From Bosea sp. F3-2 (lineage in GTDB: Bacteria; Pseudomonadota; Alphaproteobacteria; Rhizobiales; Beijerinckiaceae): 64,000 nt of DNA. The notes below the pieces were generated by a model. The model was not told the origin of the DNA, searched no databases, and saw only the letters and a list, made by a program, of their open reading frames with translations. Position numbers and translations under genes: made by a program. The stretch spans positions 5,545,501 through 5,609,500 of the forward strand of contig NZ_CP042331.1 of the NCBI RefSeq assembly GCF_008253865.1, written 5' to 3'. This document shows positions 41,611 to 49,658 of this stretch, one piece after another (position 1 is the stretch's first letter; each line of letters opens with the position of its first letter).

Positions 41611-42957
41611 TTAGCGCTGGCCGCTCAGCAGTGGCGACCAGGTCGGGTCGGAGGCGAAGGCCGGTGTCGGCACCGGCACTTCGACGCGGCCGGTGATGTC
41701 GACCATGTACAGTTTGCCGCCGGACTGGCCGCCGGGATCGCGGAAGAACATCAGGTACTGGCCGTTCGGCGCCCAGTTCGGGGCCTCGTTGTGGAAGCCT
41801 TCGGTCAGGATGCGCTCGCCCGAGCCATCGGGGCGCATCACGCCGATCGCGAAGCCGCCACCACCCTGGCGGGTGAAGGCGATGAGGTCGCCGCGCGGCG
41901 ACCATGAAGGCTGCGAATAGCGGCCCTGGCCGAAGGAGATGCGCTGGCCTTCGCCGCCGGAGGACGGCATCACATAGAGCTGCTGCTGGCCGCCGCGGTC
42001 GCTCTCGAAGACGATCTTCGAGCCGTCGGGCGCGTAGGAGGGCGAGGTATCGATCGCCGCCGTCGAGGTCAGGCGGGTCGTCGAGCGCGAGCCGATGTCG
42101 ATGGCGTAGAGATTGGCGTTGCCGCCCTGCTGCAGCGAGAGCACGACGCGCTGGCCGTTGGGCGCGAAGCGCGGGCTCGAGCTCATGTCGGGAAAGTTGC
42201 CGACGATCTGGCGCTGGCCGGTCTCGATGTTGAGCACCTGCACGCGCGGCTGCTCGCCCTGGCGCTGCGACATGAAGGTGACGTCCTGCGAAACCGGCGA
42301 ATAGCGCGGCGTCACCACCGAGGTGTCGCCATTGGTGAGGTAGCGCACATTGGCGCCGTCCTGGTCCATGATGGCGAGACGTTTTCGGCGGGTCTCCTTC
42401 GGGCCGGATTCGTCGACGAAGACGACGCGGGTGTCGAAGAAGCCGCCGAGGCCGGTGACCTTGCTGAAGATCGCGTCCGAGATGATGTGGCCGACGCGGC
42501 GGGCATTGCTCGGGTCAGTGAAATATTGCTGGCCGTCGGTCTGCGTGCCGGTGGCGACATCCCAGAGCCGGAACTCGGCGCGGATGCGCCCGGCCTCGCG
42601 CGCGACGCGACCGGTGACCAGCGCCTGCACGCCGCTGGCCTTCCAGGCGTCGAAGCGGGGTGCGGCGTCGAAGGGCGGGTTCGGTTCGGGGAAGCGGCTC
42701 TTGTCGATCGGCGTGAAGTAGCCGCAGCGCTTCAGGTTGTTGGTGATCACGCTGGAGACGAGCACGCCGCCATCGCCCGCGAAATCGGCGATGGCGATCG
42801 GCATGGGTTGGAAGGCGCCTCCGCGCAGGTCGATGACGAGCTCGGCTTTGGCCGCCGCGGGCACCATCAGGGCAGCGCCGGCAGTGGCGAGCAGGCGGCG
42901 GCGCGTCGGCGCGGCCGTCAGGAAGGGGAGGGGGATACGGTCGATCATCGGGGTCAC
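41611..42957 (-). CDS. tolB: Tol-Pal system protein TolB
   Basis: A 448-residue periplasmic beta-propeller protein. The N-terminal TRRRLLATAGAALMVPAAA looks like a twin-arginine-type signal. The N-terminal domain contains LVIDLRGGAFQPMPIAIADF, and the C-terminal propeller has repeats such as SPSYAPDGSKIVFESDRGGQ, SQPSWSPRGDLIAF and EAPNWAPNGQYLMF. TolB links Pal to TolA. The start is GTG, overlapping the tolA stop codon (GTGA); an ATG three codons in is the alternative. Confidence 0.95.
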   Translation of the reverse strand: MTPMIDRIPLPFLTAAPTRRRLLATAGAALMVPAAAKAELVIDLRGGAFQPMPIAIADFAGDGGVLVSSVITNNLKRCGYFTPIDKSRFPEPNPPFDAAPRFDAWKASGVQALVTGRVAREAGRIRAEFRLWDVATGTQTDGQQYFTDPSNARRVGHIISDAIFSKVTGLGGFFDTRVVFVDESGPKETRRKRLAIMDQDGANVRYLTNGDTSVVTPRYSPVSQDVTFMSQRQGEQPRVQVLNIETGQRQIVGNFPDMSSSPRFAPNGQRVVLSLQQGGNANLYAIDIGSRSTTRLTSTAAIDTSPSYAPDGSKIVFESDRGGQQQLYVMPSSGGEGQRISFGQGRYSQPSWSPRGDLIAFTRQGGGGFAIGVMRPDGSGERILTEGFHNEAPNWAPNGQYLMFFRDPGGQSGGKLYMVDITGRVEVPVPTPAFASDPTWSPLLSGQR

Positions 42958-44162
42958 ATGACGTCCCTTGCGTCGAAATTGACGACGACGTCGCGCCAGT
43001 CGTCATAATAGGCGGCGAATTGAGCCGGAATGCGCAAAGGCGCGCAGCGGCGGGTGGCGGTCAGCGCCGAGTCGGCGGCGACACGGAAGAGCGGGTCGGA
43101 CGAGGAGTTGATCACGCCCGGTTGACCGGCGAGCGAGCCGTCGGTATTCAGCTTCATCCGCACCGACGGGACGATATTGCCGTTGCCATGGGCGTTGGCG
43201 AGCGCGATCGGCACGTTCCAGCACTTCAGCAACTGGTCCTGGATGATGCCGATGAGCTGCGCCCGCAGCGACGGGCTGAGCTTCTGCGCAGCGCCGCGCT
43301 CGGTGCCAAGCGAAGCCGTGCGGTTGACCTGCGGCGCCGAAGAGCCGGAGGACTGCGCCTTCTCCTTCGACTGCAGCAGGCGCTCAATGTCGCTGGCATT
43401 GAAGTTCTTGGCGATCTGCGCCTCTTTCTTCGCCTTGGCTTCGGCCTCCTGCTTGGCCTTGGCCTCGGCGGCGAGCTTCGCCTTCTGCTCGGCCTCGGCC
43501 TTCGCCTTGGCGGCGGCTTCAGCCTTTTCCTTGGCAGCCTTGTCGGCTTCGGCCTTGGCGAGCGCCTCGGCCTTGGCCTTCGCCTCGGCCGCGCGCTTGG
43601 CGGCCTGGGCCTCGGCTTCCGCCTTGGCCTTGGCGGCGGCCTTCGCCTCCTCCTCGGCCTGCTTCGCCTTGGAGGCGAGCTCGGCTTCCTCGGCGAGCTT
43701 CGCCAGCTCCTCGCGCTTCTGCTCGGCTTCGCGGGCGGCCGCGGCCTCGCTCTTCTGCGGGGGCTGCTTGGCGGGCTCCGGCGGCTTGGTCTCGGGCTTG
43801 GGCAATTCGACGGGGCGGGCCGGCGGCGGCGGTGTCGAGGCGTTGTCCTCGGCGACTTTCAACTCGGGCGGGCGCGAGGGCGGGGCGGGCGTGTCGGTCT
43901 TGGCCTCGCCGGCTTCCTTGCGCTCGACGACCTCGGACTGGCGCTCGGCGCGCGGCGTCGGCTGCGCCTGCACCTTTTCGGCACTGCGCTCGCCGCGCGT
44001 GACCTGGTTCAGCGCATTGGGATCGACGAGTTCGACGGCGATCGCCTCCTCGTTCTCCGGCAGCGGCGCCGGCGATGAAAACGCCAGCAGCCCCGCGACG
44101 AGGACCGTCGCGTGGCCGAGCGCCGACACCAGCATGCCAGGTTCGGAGGTCGAAAGCTTCAC
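42954..44162 (-). CDS. tolA: Tol-Pal system protein TolA
   Basis: A 402-residue protein: one N-terminal membrane helix (about residues 11-28), a proline-rich stretch, a long lysine/alanine/glutamate helix (about residues 140-265, EAEQKREELAKLAEEAELAS and similar), and a C-terminal domain (about 300-402) with PSLRAQLIGIIQDQLLKCWN and a TonB-like fold. TolA spans the periplasm and transmits energy from TolQR to TolB/Pal. The long helix encodes a highly repetitive DNA tract. It is followed by tolB with a 4-base overlap. Confidence 0.95.
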   Translation of the reverse strand: MKLSTSEPGMLVSALGHATVLVAGLLAFSSPAPLPENEEAIAVELVDPNALNQVTRGERSAEKVQAQPTPRAERQSEVVERKEAGEAKTDTPAPPSRPPELKVAEDNASTPPPPARPVELPKPETKPPEPAKQPPQKSEAAAAREAEQKREELAKLAEEAELASKAKQAEEEAKAAAKAKAEAEAQAAKRAAEAKAKAEALAKAEADKAAKEKAEAAAKAKAEAEQKAKLAAEAKAKQEAEAKAKKEAQIAKNFNASDIERLLQSKEKAQSSGSSAPQVNRTASLGTERGAAQKLSPSLRAQLIGIIQDQLLKCWNVPIALANAHGNGNIVPSVRMKLNTDGSLAGQPGVINSSSDPLFRVAADSALTATRRCAPLRIPAQFAAYYDDWRDVVVNFDARDVM

Positions 44163-44190
44163 GCCCTGAACATCCTTACGCTTGTTACGC

Positions 44191-44640
44191 TCAGCGGTTC
44201 GCTGGCTCGGTGACGAGCGCGACCCGCTTGAAGCCGGCCGAGGTGATGGTCGACATCACCGAAGCGACCCGGCCGTAATCCACCAGCTTGTCGCCGCGCA
44301 CATAGATGCGCTCGTCGAAGCCCTGCTTGGCGAGACCCTGCAGCTTGCTGACGAGGTCCGGCTCCAGCGTCGGCTGATCCTGGAGGAAGATCTGCCCCTT
44401 GCTGTCGATCGCGATGGTGAGCGGCTTCTGATCGACATTGATCGGCTTGGCGCCGGTCTGCGGCAGATCGAGCGGCACGCCGGTCGCGATCAGCGGAGCG
44501 GCGACCATGAAGATGATGAGCAACACCAGCATGACGTCGATGAACGGCGTCATGTTGATCTCGGCGATGGCGCCATGGCGGCGCCCGCGGCGGCCCCGGC
44601 GGCCGGCGCCCTTCGCGGCTGTGGCGGCGGACATACCCAT
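44191..44640 (-). CDS. tolR: Tol-Pal system protein TolR
   Basis: A 149-residue inner-membrane protein: a basic N-terminal tail (GAGRRGRRGRRHGAIAEINM), one membrane helix with the essential aspartate (TPFIDVMLVLLIIFMVAAPL, D35), and a periplasmic domain (about residues 60-149). TolR forms the proton-driven stator with TolQ. The arginine-rich tail is longer than in E. coli. It lies 11 bases after tolQ and 28 before tolA. Confidence 0.95.
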   Translation of the reverse strand: MGMSAATAAKGAGRRGRRGRRHGAIAEINMTPFIDVMLVLLIIFMVAAPLIATGVPLDLPQTGAKPINVDQKPLTIAIDSKGQIFLQDQPTLEPDLVSKLQGLAKQGFDERIYVRGDKLVDYGRVASVMSTITSAGFKRVALVTEPANR

Positions 44641-44651
44641 GGTTCAGCCCC

Positions 44652-45362
44652 TCACGCGGCCATGCGCTCGTCGATCTGCCGCGACAGGATCGCGGAGAAC
44701 TCGTCGGCGAAGGCCTCGAGCCGGGCCTGGGCCTTGGCGACCTCGGCCTGGAGCTTGTTGTAGGCCATCAGCGCGGGAATTGCGGCGAAGAGGCCGATCG
44801 CGGTGGCGAAGAGCGCTTCGGCGATGCCGGGCGCGACCACTGCGAGCGAGGAATTCTTGGAAACCGCGATCGCGGTGAAGGAATGCATGATGCCCCAGAC
44901 CGTGCCGAAGAGGCCGATGAAGGGTGCTGCAGAGGCGATGGTGGAGAGCACGAGAAGCTTCGATTCGAGCCGCTCAGTCTCGCGCTGGATGGTGACGTCG
45001 AGGACCTTGTCGATGCGCTGGGAGAGGCTGGCGACGGAGCGGCCGCCATTCTCGAAGGAGCGCTTCCATTCGCGCATCGCCGCGACGAAGACGGCGGCCA
45101 TGTCGTTGACCGGCTTGCTCGCGAGGTCGCGATAGAGCTCCTCGAGCGAGCGCCCGGACCAGAACACCTCCTCGAAGGCGTCCATGTCGCGCCGCGTGCG
45201 CCGGTAGAGCAGCGTCTTGTCGATGATGATCGACCAGCACCAGATCGAGGCGCCGATCAGGCCCATCATCACCAGCTTGACGACGATATGGGCATGCCAG
45301 AACAGCGTCCAGAACGACATGTCGATCTGTGGCGCGGCCTGCGCGACATCGGCGGGGTTCAT
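44652..45362 (-). CDS. tolQ: Tol-Pal system protein TolQ
   Basis: A 236-residue inner-membrane protein with three helices: about 25-47 (VKLVMMGLIGASIWCWSIII), about 144-166 with PFIGLFGTVWGIMHSF, and about 178-200 with GIAEALFATAIGLFAAIPAL. It is the proton-channel subunit of the TolQR motor and is first in tolQ-tolR-tolA-tolB. ybgC, usually next to tolQ, is about 3.8 kb upstream. The 529-base gap upstream holds a GC-rich hairpin (45640-45660) and a repeat, but no convincing gene. Confidence 0.96.
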   Translation of the reverse strand: MNPADVAQAAPQIDMSFWTLFWHAHIVVKLVMMGLIGASIWCWSIIIDKTLLYRRTRRDMDAFEEVFWSGRSLEELYRDLASKPVNDMAAVFVAAMREWKRSFENGGRSVASLSQRIDKVLDVTIQRETERLESKLLVLSTIASAAPFIGLFGTVWGIMHSFTAIAVSKNSSLAVVAPGIAEALFATAIGLFAAIPALMAYNKLQAEVAKAQARLEAFADEFSAILSRQIDERMAA

Positions 45363-45639
45363 CCTGTCATCCTTCTCACCCAGGCGGTACGCCGGTGGCC
45401 CGAACCTGCAAGGCTCATGGCCCCGGCCCCAAACCCCGCCGCTCGCGTCGCGGGAGACCCACGCCGCCGCCCGTTTCGCGATCCGGGGAAATGCCGTACC
45501 CCGTCAATCGCGCGCGAATCCGGCGAAAGATGGGCCGAAACGGGGTTTCCCACGAAACGCATGCTCCAAGAGGAGTTAAGCATCCGGCAAGGTTAATGTC
45601 GGGTATACGCCCGGTGCGATGCGGCGATGACAGGGGCGG

Positions 45640-45660
45640 GCGGGGGCTCCGAGCCCCCGC
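45640..45660. other. GC-rich perfect hairpin in the tolQ upstream gap
   Basis: Arms GCGGGGGCT (45640-45648) and AGCCCCCGC (45652-45660) with loop CCG, without a T-run on either side. It could be a terminator remnant or an RNA hairpin. Nothing else recognisable lies between 45363 and 45818. Confidence 0.4.
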
Positions 45661-45818
45661 TTGAACCATCGGACGGGCGCATGATTTTGCTGCTCCGCTG
45701 CAAGTAGCGGCCAGTATTCCGTGCAGATGTCGCGGATCGGGATCGTGAGGGAAGGCCCGGCGAGCATGTCCGGAAAAGCCCGCAATCTGACCCGACCGCA
45801 GGTTTTCACCCGCTGGAG

Positions 45819-45865
45819 CATCCTTCGAGACGTCATTCTTGACGGAATGGCTCCTCAGGATGAGG
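45819..45865. repeat. CATCCTTCGAGACG hairpin repeat, copy 2
   Basis: The palindrome runs from CATCCTTCGAGACGTCATTC to GAATGGCTCCTCAGGATG, downstream of the TetR gene at 45892 and upstream of tolQ. It is the same family as 26737-26781. Confidence 0.82.
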
Positions 45866-45891
45866 GCGCCCGGTGAATTTTCAAACGGTCT

Positions 45892-46515
45892 CTAAGATCG
45901 ATTTGCGAAATACAGATGGATCATTCTGACCAGCTCCCGGCGGATTTCGGGGGCGTGGAGCATTCCCCGCCGTGCCGCATTGTGGATCACACCGTCAATC
46001 GCGTCCGAGACGACGAGTCCCGTTGTTGACGCTGAGACCTCCGCAAATCCCGACCGATAGGTCGTGGCGGCTTCCGTGTAGAGCGCAAGGTACTGCGCCT
46101 CGATTTGACTGTTCTGGTCCCGATAGGCCTCCAGGCCGGGAGCCTCGTCGAGAAGAACACGGTGCAGGCCGGGATGGGTGCCGTGGGCTTCGACAATGTT
46201 GGAAACCAGCGTTTCGACGAATGCGGCAAGGGGCAGTTCCGTTGCGAGGGCATTCCGCACAGCGTTCAAACTGTCATCCAAATGCTTCCGCCGGATGGCG
46301 TCGACGAGCGACACCTTGTCCGGGAAGTATTGATAAAGCGACCCGATGCTTACCCCGGCAGCTTCGGCGACCTTGTTCGTCGTGAAGCCGGTCCAGCCTT
46401 GCTCGCTGAGAACGCGAGCCCCAGCTTCGATCACCGCCTCGACCGTCGCTCGGGATCTGGCCTGGCGCGGCTGCTTGCGCATGGCCGGCTGCCGCTTGGC
46501 AATGCGAGTAGACAA
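45892..46515 (-). CDS. TetR/AcrR family transcriptional regulator
   Basis: A 207-residue regulator. A basic N-terminal tail (KRQPAMRKQPRQARS) precedes the HTH (NKVAEAAGVSIGSLYQYFPD, about residues 48-67). The C-terminal domain binds an unknown ligand. The TTG start at 46515 is chosen because GAGGAG lies six bases upstream; an ATG 11 codons further in is the alternative. It is divergent from the DinB-like gene, with a perfect inverted repeat (46532-46558) between them. Confidence 0.86.
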   Translation of the reverse strand: MSTRIAKRQPAMRKQPRQARSRATVEAVIEAGARVLSEQGWTGFTTNKVAEAAGVSIGSLYQYFPDKVSLVDAIRRKHLDDSLNAVRNALATELPLAAFVETLVSNIVEAHGTHPGLHRVLLDEAPGLEAYRDQNSQIEAQYLALYTEAATTYRSGFAEVSASTTGLVVSDAIDGVIHNAARRGMLHAPEIRRELVRMIHLYFANRS

Positions 46516-46531
46516 GCCGATCTCCTCGTCC

Positions 46532-46558
46532 AAAATGTGAGGAAGTTACTCACATTTT
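46532..46558. promoter_or_regulatory. TetR-type operator between the regulator and dinB-like gene
   Basis: Perfect 10-bp arms AAAATGTGAG (46532-46541) and CTCACATTTT (46549-46558), separated by GAAGTTA. It lies 16 bases upstream of the regulator's start and 22 bases upstream of the DinB-family start, so it can control both genes. Confidence 0.78.
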
Positions 46559-46580
46559 TGCAAACGGGAAAGGTTCAGCC

Positions 46581-47108
46581 ATGACCGCAACGCTTCGCAC
46601 CCTGTATGGGTATCAAGCTTGGGCCAACAAAGACCTGCTCGGCAAGCTGGGGCTTCTCGATCCAAAAAGCCAGGGTGAAGCGCTTCGCACTGCTCTGAGA
46701 TTGATCAGCCACTACCATGTCGTGGCAGAAATATTTGCGGGGCATCTCACCGGAGAGGGGCATCGCCACGCCGCCGACAACACTGCCGAGACGCCGACCT
46801 TGCAGGAGCTTGGCGCTTCCGTCGCAGCTACGGATAGGTGGTATCAGAACTATGTCCGAACGGCCGCCCGCGAAGAGCTTTCAGAGTCGATCACGTTTAC
46901 ATTCACCGACGGTGACAGAGGCTGCATGACGCGAGAGGAAATGCTTATGCATGTCGCCCTGCATTCAGCGGTCCATCGCGGTGAAGTCTGCCGAATTCTT
47001 TCGCAGTTAGCTATCACCCCTCCTTGGGATACCCTAGCTGTGTATTTGCACCAGGTAGAGCCGTTCAGGCGTGAGGTGAAACAGGAGCCTGCCTCGATGC
47101 CTGCATAG
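46581..47108 (+). CDS. DinB-family protein
   Basis: A 175-residue four-helix-bundle protein of the DinB/YfiT superfamily. The metal-binding histidines appear in LISHYHVVAEIFAGHL (near residue 45) and MHVALHSAVHRGEVCRIL (near residues 123-135). DinB members are often thiol S-transferases or stress proteins; the substrate here is unknown. The divergent TetR gene and shared operator suggest induction by that regulator's ligand. The stop codon TAG is the first triplet of the repeat that starts TAGATCGCC. Confidence 0.9.
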   Translation: MTATLRTLYGYQAWANKDLLGKLGLLDPKSQGEALRTALRLISHYHVVAEIFAGHLTGEGHRHAADNTAETPTLQELGASVAATDRWYQNYVRTAAREELSESITFTFTDGDRGCMTREEMLMHVALHSAVHRGEVCRILSQLAITPPWDTLAVYLHQVEPFRREVKQEPASMPA

Positions 47109-47206
47109 ATCGCCGCGCGTCCGACAGGACGCGGTAACGGTGATCTATGCTTTTGTTATCTCGTTGGATTTCTCCGAAAAGTGGATTCCACTTTTCGGTT
47201 CGATTC
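47106..47206. repeat. two-hairpin interspersed repeat, copy 2
   Basis: The first hairpin (47106-47147) carries GCGTCC/GGACGC within TAGATC...GATCTA. The second is built on CCGAAAAGTGGA/TCCACTTTTCGG (47173-47198). It matches 11976-12079. It runs directly into a second repeat at 47208. Confidence 0.85.
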
Positions 47207-47207
47207 T

Positions 47208-47311
47208 AGAGCATTTCCACGTTTCCCGGAATCGCGGAAATGTTCTAAGTCTTTGTTTTGTCGCATTTTATTCACGCGAACCGGTATCCACTTCGCTCGA
47301 AAATGCTCTAG
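47208..47311. repeat. interspersed hairpin repeat (AGAGCATTT...AAAATGCTCTA type), copy 2
   Basis: A close copy of 7907-8009, with GCATTTCC/GGAAATG pairing, TTTGTTTTGTCGCATTTTAT and CGCGAACCGGTATCCACTTC. Its end (TAGAGCATTTTCG on the minus strand) is the stop codon region of the DUF4440-like gene. Confidence 0.88.
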
Positions 47312-47688
47312 CGTTGCGTCAGGAGATTGGCGTCTCGTGCCAGCCGCCAGCGTCCGTCCGCTTCCTTGCGCAGAAGCGTGAGTGTGTAGCCCGATCGGCG
47401 AACAGGGGTGTTGCCGGGCGGGAAAGCCGTCATGTCGATGCGATTGCGGAGGAAGGCCCAGTCGCCGAGGACCTGCAGTTCGAGGATTTCGCTGGAGCCC
47501 TCGATCCGGGTATCGCCCATGCTTTTTGAGGCGGCGGCGAAAGCTTGCTTTCCGAACGGCTCCTGTCCGGGGACCATGAAGATGACGTCCTCCGTCATCA
47601 GGGACAGAACGGTCGCGTGATCTCCCGCCTTGCTCGCCGACATCCAGGTTTCGACGACCTGGCGGATGGCTGTCTCGTCATCGGTCAT
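47308..47688 (-). CDS. SnoaL-like/DUF4440 (SgcJ/EcaC-type) protein
   Basis: A 126-residue NTF2-fold protein (MTDDETAIRQVVETWMSASK ... HATVLSLMTEDVIFMVPGQE ... GYTLTLLRKEADGRWRLARD), matching the DUF4440/SgcJ-EcaC group: small ligand-binding or enzyme-like proteins of diverse function. It has no signal peptide. The stop codon comes from the flanking repeat. It is a single gene with no clear operon partner. Confidence 0.85.
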   Translation of the reverse strand: MTDDETAIRQVVETWMSASKAGDHATVLSLMTEDVIFMVPGQEPFGKQAFAAASKSMGDTRIEGSSEILELQVLGDWAFLRNRIDMTAFPPGNTPVRRSGYTLTLLRKEADGRWRLARDANLLTQR

Positions 47689-47879
47689 GTCCTGAATCCT
47701 TGATACGAAGCCGAACTCCGGGAATCCGGCAGTTCAACGCGAGCCCTTGGCTAATGGTTGCGAGACATCCGCAGCCGATCCGATCGCAGTCCGGGATCGT
47801 GCTCGCCCCCTGGCCGAAAAGAAAAGCCCGCCCCGGCGGACCGGGGCGGGCGCGATGGAGGCTTGCCTCAACGGAGGCG

Positions 47880-48338
47880 TCAGGCGGCGTCAGGCTGGGC
47901 CGGGGGATTGGCCGGCGGGTTGTTGCGGCGTTCGGTCATGAACTGATCGAACTCGGCCTTGTCGCGGGCCATGCGCAGGCGGCCCAGGAAGTCGTGGAAC
48001 TCGCGCTGCTCATCCTCGAGCCGGCGCAGCGTCTCGGCGCGGTACTCGTCGAAGGCACGGTTGCCGCTGGAGGGACCGCCGCGGCCCCAGCCGCCGAAGC
48101 CGCTGCCGAAACCGCCTTCGCGGCCGGCCATACGCTCGCGCAGACGATCCATCTTGCCCTGAAGACGGCTCATCCGGTGCTCGTAACGGTCTCCTGCGTA
48201 TCCACAACCCATGCGTCCACTCCAGAAAAGAAAGGCCAGGGTCGCCAGACCCAGGGGCCAGAACACGATGAAGCCGAGAACCGCGAAGGCGATCCAGGCT
48301 CCCTTCCCATATTCGTCCAGCTTCTCGACGATCGGCAT
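47880..48338 (-). CDS. DUF2852 family membrane protein
   Basis: A 152-residue protein: one or two hydrophobic segments near the N-terminus (about residues 13-40, GAWIAFAVLGFIVFWPLGLA), then a coiled, charged C-terminal part (YEHRMSRLQGKMDRLRERMA ... FHDFLGRLRMARDKAEFDQF) and a proline-rich tail. It matches DUF2852, common in alphaproteobacteria, of unknown function. A perfect palindrome sits 26 bases upstream, and the TetR gene at 48433 lies just beyond it, so this gene is a likely target. Confidence 0.82.
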   Translation of the reverse strand: MPIVEKLDEYGKGAWIAFAVLGFIVFWPLGLATLAFLFWSGRMGCGYAGDRYEHRMSRLQGKMDRLRERMAGREGGFGSGFGGWGRGGPSSGNRAFDEYRAETLRRLEDEQREFHDFLGRLRMARDKAEFDQFMTERRNNPPANPPAQPDAA

Positions 48339-48363
48339 TGCTCCCTCTCATGACAGGACGTGA

Positions 48364-48382
48364 ATGTAAATCACATTTACAT
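48364..48382. promoter_or_regulatory. perfect palindrome upstream of the DUF2852 gene, candidate TetR operator
   Basis: The 19 bases ATGTAAATCACATTTACAT form 8-bp arms around CAC, 26 bases upstream of the DUF2852 start and 50 bases past the stop codon of the TetR gene at 48433. A related but different palindrome overlaps that regulator's own start. Confidence 0.72.
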
Positions 48383-48432
48383 AGATGCCCCGGACACCGC
48401 GGATTGTCAAGGAGCCGACTCGCGGAAAAGAA

Positions 48433-49089
48433 TCAGCCGGGGTTGGAAGAGCCGTTGCCGCTGATGCCGAGGCCCTGGAAGTAGATCAGCATGCCGGCCT
48501 CCAGCAGCTCGGCAGCCGACATCGGCAGCGGGCGACGCCCGCCATCGGCGCGGCCGAACAGGGCGGCGACGCCATGCGACATCGCCCAGATGTGCAGCGC
48601 CATCATCAGGGCAGGGGGGCGCTTGCCCTGCGGCAGCTGGGCGATCAGGGCCTCGGAAGCCTGGCGCAGGCCGGCGAAGGCGCGGTCGGCCGCGGCGCGC
48701 AGCTCGAGACTGGCGTCGAGCGGCACGCCCGCCTCGAACATCGCCGAATAATAGGCGGGTTCGTCATGAACGAAGGCGAGATAAGCGCGCCCCAGCCGGT
48801 GGAAGGCGGTTTCGGGATCAGGGCGACCTTGATCCCAGGCGCGCGCGAGGGCGGCTTCGAAGGCCTGGAAGCCGCGCGCCGCGACATCGGCCAGCAATTC
48901 ATCGCGGTCGCGGAAATGCCGGTAAGGTGCGGCCGGGCTGACGCCGGCCATGCGCGCGGCTTCGGCGAAGGTGAAGCCGTTCGGCCCCTTCTCGCCGATC
49001 AGCCCGAGCGCAGCCCGCACCAGCTCCTCCTTGAGGTTGCCGTGGTGATAGCCGCGGGGCGTTTCGGGTCTGTCGCGCTTCCAGCTCAT
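48433..49089 (-). CDS. TetR/AcrR family transcriptional regulator
   Basis: A 218-residue regulator opening MSWKRDRPETPRGYHHGNLK, the RGYHHGxL form of one TetR branch. The HTH is AEAARMAGVSPAAPYRHFRD (about residues 44-63), and the C-terminal WHG-like domain contains AYLAFVHDEPAYYSAMFEAG. An inverted repeat overlaps its start codon, suggesting autoregulation. The DUF2852 gene follows after 94 bases with its own palindrome. Confidence 0.9.
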   Translation of the reverse strand: MSWKRDRPETPRGYHHGNLKEELVRAALGLIGEKGPNGFTFAEAARMAGVSPAAPYRHFRDRDELLADVAARGFQAFEAALARAWDQGRPDPETAFHRLGRAYLAFVHDEPAYYSAMFEAGVPLDASLELRAAADRAFAGLRQASEALIAQLPQGKRPPALMMALHIWAMSHGVAALFGRADGGRRPLPMSAAELLEAGMLIYFQGLGISGNGSSNPG

Positions 49090-49107
49090 GTTAAGAGCGC
49101 TAACATG
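49087..49107. promoter_or_regulatory. inverted repeat overlapping the TetR start codon
   Basis: Arms CATGTTA (49087-49093) and TAACATG (49101-49107) around AGAGCGC. It covers the start codon of the regulator at 48433-49089 (ATG at 49089), fitting an autoregulatory operator. Confidence 0.65.
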
Positions 49108-49144
49108 CCGAGCCGACCGGCGTCGATGGGCACGCGCGATATCG

Positions 49145-49576
49145 TCAATCGTCGAGCATCAGGCGCTTGCGCAGACCGTCCGGGATGCGCCGGGCCCGGC
49201 CGCCACCGACGCAGGCAACCTTGACCCCGGCGGTGATCAGCTCCTCCTCGCCGCGCAGCACTCGCTGCGCGAGATCCATGGTGGCGCCGCGCGCTTCGAC
49301 ACAGCGGGTCTCGACGGTGAGCAGATCGTCCATCACGGCGGGGCGCAGGAAGTCGATCGTCATCTTGCGCACGGCGAAACCCAGCGCGGTCTCGCCATCG
49401 AAGAGCTCGCGCTGCTCGACGCCGAGCGCGCGGATCAGCTCGGTGCGCCCGCGCTCCATGAAGCGCAGATAGGAGGCATGGTAGACCACGCCCGAGAAAT
49501 CGGTGTCTTCATAATAGACGCGGACAGTGATCTGATGGGGGCTGGTCATGCAGGCCGGCATATAGGGCAGACGCAT
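49145..49576 (-). CDS. ybgC: Tol-Pal-associated acyl-CoA thioesterase YbgC
   Basis: A 143-residue hotdog-fold thioesterase. The signature VRVYYEDTDFSGVVYHASYL near residue 18 holds the catalytic aspartate (EDTD) and tyrosine/histidine positions. YbgC proteins hydrolyse acyl-CoA or acyl-ACP and are linked to Tol-Pal by gene order. Here it is separated from tolQ by about 3.8 kb of regulatory genes. Neither the ATG at 49576 nor the one at 49549 has a strong ribosome site, so the start is uncertain. Confidence 0.92.
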   Translation of the reverse strand: MRLPYMPACMTSPHQITVRVYYEDTDFSGVVYHASYLRFMERGRTELIRALGVEQRELFDGETALGFAVRKMTIDFLRPAVMDDLLTVETRCVEARGATMDLAQRVLRGEEELITAGVKVACVGGGRARRIPDGLRKRLMLDD

Positions 49577-49658
49577 CGCGAGTAAATGGCTGCGGGAACA
49601 AAAGCGCGGTCCGGCGCGTGATCAAGGGGGCGGGGGCAACAACGATACGGAGATATCC

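Noticed and set aside
45574..45596. Two TTAAC motifs upstream of tolQ as a CtrA site
   Set aside because: The spacing between the TTAA units is 13, not 7, so it does not fit the CtrA full-site consensus.
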